Shown here: positions 1-5,975 of the stretch, in pieces | Position numbering within the stretch: the first letter of the stretch is position 1 | Layout of the letters: every line of letters starts with the position of its first letter | Virus record (IMG/VR): IMGVR_UViG_3300031658_000107 | Coordinates: 1-25,202 of that record | Direction: 5' to 3' (one strand) | Origin: a virus | DNA length: 25,202 nucleotides | The notes under the pieces: model-generated | The model's database searches: none | Seen by the model: only the letters and a program-made list of their open reading frames with translations | Told to the model about the DNA's origin: nothing | Made by a program: the position numbers and the translations under genes

Positions 1-254
1 CCAAATTGGGTTAACGTTTGGTTAGTTGCTATAATAGGTACACTGATATGCATGGGCTGAACTCGTAGACTGATTACTTGTAAAATAGTTTGCCAATTAC
101 GTTGCTGGTTTCGCATTAGTTCATACTCAGATCTTAATTCTGGTATTCCATCAATGTAGTGTCGTACAGCATCCGTCTTTGTGATATCTATTAATGTGAT
201 ACAAGTGTAATAATACAGTCCATCGGCTAATGGGCTTGTTGAAATCATACACAT
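1..254 (-). CDS. Hypothetical phage protein, 5' part only (runs off left edge)
   Basis: An open frame starts at ATG 254 (a second ATG lies at 248) and stays open to base 1, giving about 84 residues of a longer protein. It begins MCMISTSPLADGLYYYTC and continues with LIDIT, then a polar stretch containing RSEYELMRNQQRNWQTILQ and a hydrophobic segment ending ISVPIIATNQTL. I see no signal peptide or catalytic motif. From memory, short proteins with a YYYT..LIDIT start and a QRNWxTxLQ segment occur in marine T4-like phages with no assigned role. It lies downstream of a strong terminator (282-305), so it needs its own promoter. A perfect late box (254-261) touches the first ATG, which leaves almost no leader, so the exact start is uncertain. 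Coding status is fairly sure; function is unknown. Confidence 0.6.
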   Translation of the reverse strand, partial: MCMISTSPLADGLYYYTCITLIDITKTDAVRHYIDGIPELRSEYELMRNQQRNWQTILQVISLRVQPMHISVPIIATNQTLTQF

Positions 255-261
255 ATTTATA
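254..261 (-). promoter_or_regulatory. T4-type late promoter box TATAAATA
   Basis: The minus strand reads TATAAATA, identical to the T4 late promoter consensus. It lies just after the terminator at 282-305 and just before the left-edge gene. Its last A is the A of the first possible ATG, so transcription would begin near the second ATG (248). That tight spacing is the main reason for doubt. Confidence 0.45.
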
Positions 262-281
262 GGTAGAAATTTCAGCCATAA

Positions 282-305
282 AAAAAGGACCAAAAGGTCC
301 TTTTT
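282..305. terminator. Bidirectional intrinsic terminator
   Basis: A perfect inverted repeat AAAAAGGACC / GGTCCTTTTT (10 bp) surrounds an AAAA loop. The run of A on one side and T on the other gives a U-tract in either direction. It sits 21 nt past the stop codon of the 111-aa gene (326) and before the next minus-strand gene, so it ends that gene's transcript. Confidence 0.85.
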
Positions 306-325
306 ATGTTACTTACAAGTAAATA

Positions 326-661
326 CTACCCGAATGTAGCGCCTGTAATAACTACTGATGTAGCATCAGCGGCTGTTACTGAAGCCAACGCTTCAAGTAC
401 AACTTCAATATCATCGATAGCGGTACCTAGTCCTTCTATACCAAAGATCATATCATTGGCTGTTGCTACGCCTTGGAAAGTAAGTGTTCCCATTTGGCTC
501 ATAGCATCAACGATTGTGTTTAAGTTACTGCCTACGGTTGCTGGTGTAGTTGTGAAATCACCTGCTACCCAAGTGCTTACATTTATATGTACCCATTCAA
601 TGTCTCTTCCTACTGCTTCAAACGGTGATGCGCCACCATGTGCTTTTGTTACTGTTGCCAT
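326..661 (-). CDS. Small probable virion-associated protein (111 aa)
   Basis: This 111-residue protein starts MATVTKAHGGASPFEAVG. It is rich in Ala, Thr, Val and Gly, has no cysteine or charged clusters, and ends with TSVVITGATFG. That composition resembles small beta-rich structural or decoration proteins of phages, but I do not recognise the family. The ATG at 661 has a strong ribosome binding site (AGAGGAA) a few bases upstream. The gene is isolated: a late-type box lies at 724-731, about 63 nt upstream, and a strong terminator lies 21 nt downstream. A one-gene late transcript with a good ribosome binding site suggests a protein made in quantity late in infection. The structural role is inferred from composition and regulation only. 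Confidence 0.75.
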   Translation of the reverse strand: MATVTKAHGGASPFEAVGRDIEWVHINVSTWVAGDFTTTPATVGSNLNTIVDAMSQMGTLTFQGVATANDMIFGIEGLGTAIDDIEVVLEALASVTAADATSVVITGATFG

Positions 662-723
662 TTTTAAATTCCTCTAAATTAATTGGTTTGTAAAACAAAG
701 ACCATCTTCGTTCCACTTACATT

Positions 724-731
724 TATTTATC
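724..731 (-). promoter_or_regulatory. Late-type promoter box GATAAATA
   Basis: The minus strand reads GATAAATA, 7 of 8 matches to the T4 late box TATAAATA. It lies in the 75-nt gap between the acetyltransferase stop (737) and the 111-aa gene start (661). That leaves a leader of roughly 55 nt containing the AGAGGAA ribosome binding site. The same GATAAATA variant recurs before the ferredoxin gene (14037-14044). Confidence 0.5.
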
Positions 732-736
732 TTTTT

Positions 737-1189
737 TCATACTTTCTCGTCTTTTGGGTAACGTATCATTGTTTCCCGGTAACGAAAATCCTTGTTCCGT
801 CCTTTATTAGGAACAAAACCAAACCCTTTGTAAAATTTAATGAGCCTACCTTTAGTTCCGCCAAATGCTGTGTCAGGCGTTAAGGCAATAATAGCATGTT
901 CATTATCGGCTTTATCAATTAGATCCTTCATTACTTTAGAACCGACGCCACGCCCGCGCAATTTTACTGGTACTACAATCTTACTAAGTACATAACCCTT
1001 TGTAGCATCGCCGTGTACATCAACTTCAATTTCTTTATTTTCGTCTTCCTTGGTGGTCTTTAAGACTGGCGGATTGTGGGCGTCTTTCTTAAAGCCTTTA
1101 ACTGTTGCTTTACGATTGCGAAATTTGCCTACTAGTATCTCGTCACCAATCTCTATATTAGGTAGTTGTAATATGTCTTTTATTTTCAT
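737..1189 (-). CDS. GNAT-family N-acetyltransferase
   Basis: The protein has 150 residues. The GNAT fold signature is clear: a beta strand (YVLSKIVVP, about 66-74), then the acetyl-CoA binding loop LRGRGVGSKVM (about 77-87) matching the R/Q-x-x-G-x-G/A motif, then a helix, and a late segment LIKFYKGFGFVPNKGRN typical of motif B. It should transfer an acetyl group from acetyl-CoA to an amine; the substrate cannot be told. The N-terminus MKIKDILQLP resembles those of the genes upstream (MRINEIL, MKINEVI, MRLIEF, MKIDDL), but no clear [L/I]xE protease-like site follows. If it belongs to the packaged-cargo set, it could modify host proteins at the start of infection, as T4 Alt does by ADP-ribosylation. 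It lies 18 nt after the 219-aa gene. Confidence 0.8.
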   Translation of the reverse strand: MKIKDILQLPNIEIGDEILVGKFRNRKATVKGFKKDAHNPPVLKTTKEDENKEIEVDVHGDATKGYVLSKIVVPVKLRGRGVGSKVMKDLIDKADNEHAIIALTPDTAFGGTKGRLIKFYKGFGFVPNKGRNKDFRYRETMIRYPKDEKV

Positions 1190-1207
1190 ACGTAATCCGT
1201 TAATCTA

Positions 1208-1867
1208 TTACTGCTGTATTGTAAATTTCCAAGAATCTACTTTATGTGGTAATATAACACCTCGTGGCGCACTGTATGACTGTACATCTACCCGATCTTG
1301 CCACCACACTCCATCTAAATTTAGTTTGCCTGCATATAATGGCAATACATATTCCAATACACCAGTCGATTCCATATCCGAATTATTCGTTTCTGATTTT
1401 AATTTGTCTGTCGGAATAATACCAGATTTGTCTACTACCACATCAACGTGATCCATATCACCATCGTATGCGTGTTCTACTCTTGCATCTTCCATTGAAT
1501 CAAACGTCCGACTCATCGTTTCACCCATATCATCATCAAACCAACTAACTGTCACAGTCTCCTGCTGTACCAAATAATCATTTGCCATAGCCCATTGTGC
1601 TATCTCATTATTTTGCTTTTTATTCAGTGCATGTGCATTCAAAAACGAATGACCTTCTTTCGTTGCACTATATGTATTACCAGTTACATGTCCTCTAGCA
1701 ATCTGTTTCCATTCATCCGGATGGGTACTAACACTTAACCCAGCACCTTCGTAACTGCCTTGCCTCTTGCTAGATGCGTCAAGTGACCCTACATGAAATA
1801 AATCAGATATATGCACTGTGGGCATACTACCATTTTCAACTATATTCAATATCTCATTAATTCTCAT
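1208..1867 (-). CDS. Uncharacterised 219-aa protein with capsid-targeting-like N-terminus
   Basis: The first residues MRINEILNIVENGS carry an I-V-E site at 9-11, like the gp21 cleavage site after T4 capsid-targeting sequences. The core begins with LFHVGSL and reaches EGAGLSVSTHPDEWKQIA, then acidic stretches, then LEYVLPLYAG near residue 170. A His-containing first motif, an S-x-S-T segment and a late glutamate recall the order of elements in ADP-ribosyltransferases. That is only a weak resemblance, and I would not name it as one without structural comparison. The start ATG overlaps the stop of the 35-aa micro-gene (ATGA at 1864-1867), so the two are translationally coupled. Coding is certain from the length and coupling; function is unknown. 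Confidence 0.75.
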   Translation of the reverse strand: MRINEILNIVENGSMPTVHISDLFHVGSLDASSKRQGSYEGAGLSVSTHPDEWKQIARGHVTGNTYSATKEGHSFLNAHALNKKQNNEIAQWAMANDYLVQQETVTVSWFDDDMGETMSRTFDSMEDARVEHAYDGDMDHVDVVVDKSGIIPTDKLKSETNNSDMESTGVLEYVLPLYAGKLNLDGVWWQDRVDVQSYSAPRGVILPHKVDSWKFTIQQ

Positions 1868-1971
1868 TTGTCTTCCTTCTTGAATTCACCCAAGATGCCT
1901 TTATCATCAATGTGATTACGTCTATCAATCCATCTAGAGCCTATTTCTGTTATTACTTCATTTATTTTCAT
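1864..1971 (-). CDS. 35-aa micro-protein consisting mostly of a capsid-targeting-like peptide
   Basis: This short ORF begins MKINEVITEIGSRWIDRRN and ends with a charged tail EFKKEDK. Its start ATG overlaps the stop of the nucleotidyltransferase-like gene (ATGA at 1968-1971). Its stop overlaps the start of the 219-aa gene (ATGA at 1864-1867). Perfect 4-nt overlaps on both sides, in an otherwise gene-tight operon, are strong evidence that it is translated. The N-terminus repeats the M-K/R-I-N-E pattern of its neighbours and has an I-T-E triplet at 7-9, a possible protease site. A gene this short, made largely of the shared leader, could be a small internal head peptide or a remnant of a larger cargo gene. 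It was too short for ordinary ORF calling. Confidence 0.65.
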   Translation of the reverse strand: MKINEVITEIGSRWIDRRNHIDDKGILGEFKKEDK

Positions 1972-2687
1972 GGCAACGTCAATCCTGCTTTAGCAAAGAA
2001 TGCTACAGCATCAGCAACTAGCGTGTCGTACTCGCTAGCCCTGTTTGCTTTCAACTTGGTATTAATAGATTCCACATCTTTCATGTCCTGCACAGTGGCA
2101 TTACCACCCAGCAATGTTTGTGCTATCTTAGTTGGGTCTTTAGTAACAACTTCGTCAGTGTCTCGACGCACTAACCCCATACTAGTAAACTTCATTCCCA
2201 TGGGTTTGGCTATGCTTCCTATCATTATTGCTCGATGCATGCCAGTAAATTCCGACGTTTCATCTGGACCAGCCATCTGGAACTGTAACCATTCTGTATC
2301 ACCAAACATGAGATCAGTCTGCACATAGCCATTGGCCTCATTACCGTTAATGGGCGTTTTAAAGTGTACATTGATGCCAGACTTTTTAACCCATTGTTTG
2401 ATGTCATCATTGGGCTTGTTTATTGCTACCCATTGTGCCAGCTTTGCTACTATATCATCCTTGCTTGTGCTGCTTTCATCCACAGCAATGTCCAGGTCTC
2501 CGCTAGTTTCTTTCTTGCCGGTTGTACCTAATTTATGGTCCACAAGTTGCAAACCAACTATAGGCTCGAGCCATGCCAGCGTAGAATCCACATCGGCTCG
2601 TTTGATTCTGGTTGTAACTGGGACCTTATTGGCGTCTCTGAATACATTTCCGCCTTCTTGTAGTATAGTAAATTCAATTAATCTCAT
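1968..2687 (-). CDS. Nucleotidyltransferase-like protein (pol-beta superfamily signature)
   Basis: The 239-residue protein begins MRLIEFTILQEGG, in which L-Q-E/G at 9-12 fits the T4 gp21 cleavage consensus [L/I]xE/[A/G/S]. After about 40 residues comes LGTTGKK followed by GDLDIAVD (64-70). This matches the hG[G/S]...DhDh signature of minimal and poly(A)-type nucleotidyltransferases, with D64 and D66 as probable metal ligands. The rest is helical and ends FFAKAGLTLP. It may transfer a nucleotide to RNA, protein or a small molecule; the substrate is unknown. The ribosome binding site AAAGGA is good. A degenerate late-like box (core TAAATA, about 2714-2721) lies in the 46-nt gap upstream, but I do not list it separately. 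It is coupled to the downstream 35-aa gene by ATGA. Confidence 0.65.
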   Translation of the reverse strand: MRLIEFTILQEGGNVFRDANKVPVTTRIKRADVDSTLAWLEPIVGLQLVDHKLGTTGKKETSGDLDIAVDESSTSKDDIVAKLAQWVAINKPNDDIKQWVKKSGINVHFKTPINGNEANGYVQTDLMFGDTEWLQFQMAGPDETSEFTGMHRAIMIGSIAKPMGMKFTSMGLVRRDTDEVVTKDPTKIAQTLLGGNATVQDMKDVESINTKLKANRASEYDTLVADAVAFFAKAGLTLP

Positions 2688-2733
2688 TTGGTGTCCTTTA
2701 TTTTAGATATTTTTATTTAGGTATTAGAGTTGC

Positions 2734-4551
2734 TTATTTTTTCCACGCCTTAACAGCATTAAAATTTTGCTGACTAAACTCTAACCGGTCCACTAACTTT
2801 ATAGCGCCGCCGTCTTGGCGTATAGCAACAAAACCTTCTGGGTTAGTTACTTTATAGCCATCGCCGTCTCTGACAAATGTTCTTAACCCAGCCACTTGAT
2901 GTAACTTCTGAATAATCATCAACTTAATTTCCACGATGCGCTTGTATACTGCTAACACACCCAATATGGCATTGGAATTGTCTTCTAGGAACTCTTCCTT
3001 CTGTTGCATCTTAATTATACGATTCTGGACACCAACGTTCTCTTCGCCTTTGTCCACTATAATCTTATCAATTTCAACTTGTAACTTACCTTTGTAAAAT
3101 GTTAAGAATGATGTTAAGAATTCATTTGTGCTTGTGACACTCTTGCCATCTCGTACCATCTGATTTACAAATGGTTTAATATACTTGCTGAATTCTTTGT
3201 TGTCAATGACAATGTTAAATTTGGCCGGACGTATCTTTTGCATTGTTGCTTGTATTGCCTTGATCTGATTGCCTATCTTGCTTAATTCAGCAGTCGTTAA
3301 TGTTGCTTTACCGGTCACATCTCTAAATGTGGCATCATCTACCCATACTTCCTTGGACTGATTAAGACCAGATACATCAACACCAAACCTTGCTTGCATT
3401 GTGGACAATTCTGCACCTTCGTACGCCGTATGAAATACTATCCCCATCTTAGCACGAAGCATTCGCTTTGCCAAATCGCTGTCTGCTGGCATTGCATATG
3501 TAATTGTGTTTGGTGTGAATGAAAGCATGTTCTCGCCGTTTATTGTTTCTGTCACAAGTGATTTACGATCAAACATAAAGTCGCCCTGTAATACACCACC
3601 GATACCCAATTCAGGCAATACGTTTAGTGCTAGTTCAAGTGTTTGCCATAAGCCATCCTTGTCACCATAATACTTCATCAATGATGCTTTATTCTTAGCC
3701 AATCGTGGTTCAGTGTTGAATACAGATTTTGTACCAACAAAAAACTTGCCATCTGCTGGGTCTATACCACATATAATAGCAGGAGCGCCATCCCATTTTG
3801 TTGTAATTGTAGCTTTTTCGCCTGTACCGTCAGATAACATTCCAGCTACTTGCATGATATATTCTATTGCTTGCTCTGCGCCTTCATATCCATTATTGAA
3901 CACAAGATCTTCCAGGTGTTCCATGTGAGTATTTTTACCTGCACCTGCTTCTGCTAGATACCGATTAAAACTCTTCTCTATAGATTCCGTTGGTTTGTTT
4001 CTTGTACTATCGTTGTGTGTGCGCTTAAACTTACCACTGGGTGTTGCTGCACTAGGTGTTGCTGCACTAGGTGTTGCTGCACTAGGTGTTGCTGCACTAG
4101 GTGTTGCTGCACTAGGTGTTGCTGTGCTAGGTGTTGCTGTGCTAGGTGTTGCTGCGGAGGCACTTGTTGCATAAAATTTATCAACTACTGTTGTGATGTA
4201 CTTAGACACTTCTGAATCTTTACTGGCATTGCCAGTAAACGGCATGTTAGTTAGTATTTCTTGACGTTCAGCTGGTGCTCCCATAAACTGTTTAAGCCAT
4301 GCGTTAAACTCTTCATATGTTAGTTTCTTGCCCGTGTGTTGTAACTCTTTGTTGTACCGGTCACTCCATACCTCTAGCATACTGTCTACCATTTTTTTCT
4401 TTCTAAGTACAGTGCCGCGTTTACTGTTACTGGCAATGGCAGCGGCTCTTTTTAATCTGCGCTGTCCAGCAGCCGAGTCTTTGCCACGTAATGCATTTAC
4501 TACACCCGTGGCAAAGTTCAAGGGCCCCTCATTTAAATCATCTATTTTCAT
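2734..4551 (-). CDS. Large DUF6267-like protein with nucleic-acid-ligase-like motifs and a repeat linker
   Basis: The protein has 605 residues in three parts. Residues 1-130 are a basic helical domain that starts MKIDDLNEGPL, with L-N-E/G at 6-9 as a possible capsid protease site. Residues about 131-172 are a low-complexity linker of five-residue A/T-A-T-P-S units. From about 190 comes the main domain: FNRYLAEAGAG (second L-A-E/A site at 199-202), NTHMEHLEDLVF, then TTKWDGAPAI with K252-x-D-G like motif I of ATP-dependent ligases. GGVLQGDFMFD recalls motif III, and near the C-terminus PEGFV (571-575) and AIKLVD (K585) recall motifs IV and V. From memory, the region after 195 matches the phage DUF6267 family, whose members often begin at the FNRYLAEA-like segment. 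I infer a covalent nucleotidyltransferase or ligase with an added N-terminal extension. Start and upstream stop overlap (ATGA at 4548-4551). Confidence 0.7.
   Translation of the reverse strand: MKIDDLNEGPLNFATGVVNALRGKDSAAGQRRLKRAAAIASNSKRGTVLRKKKMVDSMLEVWSDRYNKELQHTGKKLTYEEFNAWLKQFMGAPAERQEILTNMPFTGNASKDSEVSKYITTVVDKFYATSASAATPSTATPSTATPSAATPSAATPSAATPSAATPSAATPSGKFKRTHNDSTRNKPTESIEKSFNRYLAEAGAGKNTHMEHLEDLVFNNGYEGAEQAIEYIMQVAGMLSDGTGEKATITTKWDGAPAIICGIDPADGKFFVGTKSVFNTEPRLAKNKASLMKYYGDKDGLWQTLELALNVLPELGIGGVLQGDFMFDRKSLVTETINGENMLSFTPNTITYAMPADSDLAKRMLRAKMGIVFHTAYEGAELSTMQARFGVDVSGLNQSKEVWVDDATFRDVTGKATLTTAELSKIGNQIKAIQATMQKIRPAKFNIVIDNKEFSKYIKPFVNQMVRDGKSVTSTNEFLTSFLTFYKGKLQVEIDKIIVDKGEENVGVQNRIIKMQQKEEFLEDNSNAILGVLAVYKRIVEIKLMIIQKLHQVAGLRTFVRDGDGYKVTNPEGFVAIRQDGGAIKLVDRLEFSQQNFNAVKAWKK
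4036..4155 (-). repeat. Eight 15-bp tandem repeats encoding an Ala/Thr/Pro/Ser linker
   Basis: Eight in-frame copies of a 15-bp unit (plus-strand form ACTAGGTGTTGCTGC with small variants) lie inside the 605-aa gene. Each codes for one A-A-T-P-S or T-A-T-P-S block. The copies at the minus-strand 3' side are nearly identical, which suggests recent expansion by slippage. The peptide is a flexible linker between the N-terminal extension and the ligase-like domain. Copy number may vary between related phages. Confidence 0.9.
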
Positions 4552-4826
4552 TCTTTGCTTTCCTTGCTTTCCTTGCTTTCCTTGATTCGTGTAATTGCCC
4601 GAGAAAACTTCTTTGTGTCGCGTCCTCGGATACTGTTCACTAGCCTACGCTCTAACTCCAACGCCTGATCTGCGCTATAATTTTCATTTATGTAATCTAT
4701 TAGATTAATAGCACTTGATATAACATGCTTTGCACGAGATTCCACTATGTGTTCTTTGTCCTTTTCGATGCATAAAGAATTTAGCTCGTCTAGTATGCTT
4801 CTTACTTCCTGTGATTCGTGACTCAA
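4548..4826 (-). CDS. Hypothetical helical protein with ESK repeats at the C-terminus (92 aa)
   Basis: The start is TTG at 4826, preceded by GGAG at a distance of about 10 nt. There is no internal methionine and an in-frame stop lies just upstream, so TTG is the only reasonable start. The product begins MSHESQEVRSILDELN, is mostly charged helix with NLIDYINENYS near residue 45, and ends IRGRDTKKFSRAITRIKE plus three E-S-K units. I know of no function; small proteins of this pattern occur in T4-like phages. The last codons form a 9-bp repeat rich in GGAAAG that doubles as the ribosome binding region of the next gene, whose ATG overlaps this stop. A late-type box (4851-4858) lies just upstream, so this is probably the first gene of a late unit covering the putative capsid cargo. 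Confidence 0.65.
   Translation of the reverse strand: MSHESQEVRSILDELNSLCIEKDKEHIVESRAKHVISSAINLIDYINENYSADQALELERRLVNSIRGRDTKKFSRAITRIKESKESKESKE
4553..4588 (-). repeat. 9-bp tandem repeats at a gene end (ESK units)
   Basis: Four consecutive units, the middle two identical (plus-strand CCTTGCTTT), encode the C-terminal E-S-K repeats of the 92-aa protein. On the minus strand each unit contains GGAAAG, a Shine-Dalgarno-like purine run, and the last lies a few bases before the ATG of the 605-aa gene. Copy-number change would lengthen the 92-aa protein while keeping a ribosome binding site in place. Confidence 0.8.
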
Positions 4827-4850
4827 TGGTAGATTACTCCAGTTTTAGTG

Positions 4851-4858
4851 TATTTATG
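4851..4858 (-). promoter_or_regulatory. Late-type promoter box CATAAATA
   Basis: The minus strand reads CATAAATA, 7 of 8 to TATAAATA. It overlaps the stop of the upstream radical-SAM gene and lies 24 nt before the TTG start of the 92-aa gene. Placement at the head of the putative cargo block fits late expression, but one mismatch and the coding overlap keep confidence modest. Confidence 0.4.
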
Positions 4859-5966
4859 CAAGATTAAATAAAGTAATATACTTGGTTGGATACAATGCAC
4901 CAAATGACTGGTTACGCAAACGATCCAGTGCTGAGATATTACTATCAAATGTGCTGTTCCCAGACAACGCAATTGCTTCGGCATTTAATGCTTTAATAAT
5001 AAAAGGGAAATTATACAACCGTTGTTTTAAATGCTCTTTTACTGCCGTATTTAGATTTTTAATATTGTACCATGCTGGATTGGTTAACAATGTGTACGTG
5101 ACATCAAATCCCTGGGACTGTACCCAGGCATCAAACTCTGGCACATTGTGTATATTGATTGCCGAAACGGTGCTATTGACTTTAAATATAATGTTGTCTG
5201 TGTTTGTGGCATAAGTGTCCCATTGGGAAATATTGGATTGCACCCGATCCCATTTGGCTGGATACCTGCAGTACTCAAATACTTGATGTGTGCCATCCAA
5301 GGAGACTGTGATATTAACCTGTTTGAATTTCGTCCATTGTTCAGTTAATGCTGGTGGCGGTAAGAACGTGCCATTGGTCATGTACGAAAGCAGAATGGAT
5401 CCTGGATTGTCCAAACTGCGTAGCAGATCTGCTTGCTCCTGTACCTGATCAGCAAAGGGCTCGCCTCCTATAAATTGCATAAATCGCAAGTTTGATTGAT
5501 GTGTCAGTACCCAGTTTACATACTCGGGATCTTTGAGATGTCTAGCAGGCCTAGCGTAATACGGTTCAATTGCTATGTCAAGTTCAGCCAGTCGGTTGTA
5601 ATCTGATATCCAACGAGACGATGAATTAGGGTGACATATACGACATGCCAAGTTACATACCTGTGTAATAGCTAGTTCAATATACACCGGGTCAGCATGA
5701 TCAAGTATTTCAAAATTGGCAGCTATTGGTGCATGCATTTGTCTTAGAGATACTACTCCAGCGCCCTCTGCTCTCCAGCAGTCAGTACATTCTGTTGGCT
5801 GCTCTCCATCCAGGAATTGCTGTTTTATTTTTTTAAGTTGGCCCGACTGTTGGTATTGTTTCCAATCAGAAACCTCCTCAAAATCAGAAATAGTACAGCA
5901 TGGTTGCATTTTACCATCAGCACGTATGCTGATGGCAAGCCAAGGAAGTTTACAAAATTTACTCAT
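4854..5966 (-). CDS. Radical SAM protein with N-terminal cysteine cluster (paralogue A)
   Basis: The 370-residue protein has the radical-SAM [4Fe-4S] motif C-x3-C-x2-C at C104, C108 and C111 (within QVCNLACRICHP). FIGGEPF follows, the usual GGEP SAM-binding motif, then SYMTNGT and NITVSLDG strands of the TIM-barrel. Before the core is a cysteine-rich start (KFCKLPW; CC at 23-24; CTDCW at 60-64) typical of twitch/SPASM-type auxiliary cluster regions placed at the N-terminus. It should cleave S-adenosylmethionine to a 5'-deoxyadenosyl radical. The target is unknown; SPASM/twitch relatives modify peptides, proteins or small molecules. It is a paralogue of the gene just upstream (5976-7118), with the same layout and a gap of only 9 nt. 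Both may depend on an electron donor such as the ferredoxin at 13763-14011. Confidence 0.85.
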   Translation of the reverse strand: MSKFCKLPWLAISIRADGKMQPCCTISDFEEVSDWKQYQQSGQLKKIKQQFLDGEQPTECTDCWRAEGAGVVSLRQMHAPIAANFEILDHADPVYIELAITQVCNLACRICHPNSSSRWISDYNRLAELDIAIEPYYARPARHLKDPEYVNWVLTHQSNLRFMQFIGGEPFADQVQEQADLLRSLDNPGSILLSYMTNGTFLPPPALTEQWTKFKQVNITVSLDGTHQVFEYCRYPAKWDRVQSNISQWDTYATNTDNIIFKVNSTVSAINIHNVPEFDAWVQSQGFDVTYTLLTNPAWYNIKNLNTAVKEHLKQRLYNFPFIIKALNAEAIALSGNSTFDSNISALDRLRNQSFGALYPTKYITLFNLA

Positions 5967-5975
5967 TTGTTATAG

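Noticed and set aside
684-702. Imperfect inverted repeat in the leader of the 111-aa gene
   Set aside because: The stem is short and has a bulge, with no U-tract. It may be chance in an AT-rich leader.
4036-4155. Evenly spaced short repeats that might look like a CRISPR array
   Set aside because: The 15-bp units follow each other without spacers and keep the reading frame of a coding linker.
4015-4215. Plus-strand ORF with CCCTR repeats and minus-strand ORF with QHLVQ repeats (3978-4184)
   Set aside because: They are other-frame readings of the 15-bp repeat inside the 605-aa gene and have no ribosome binding site or neighbours on their strand.
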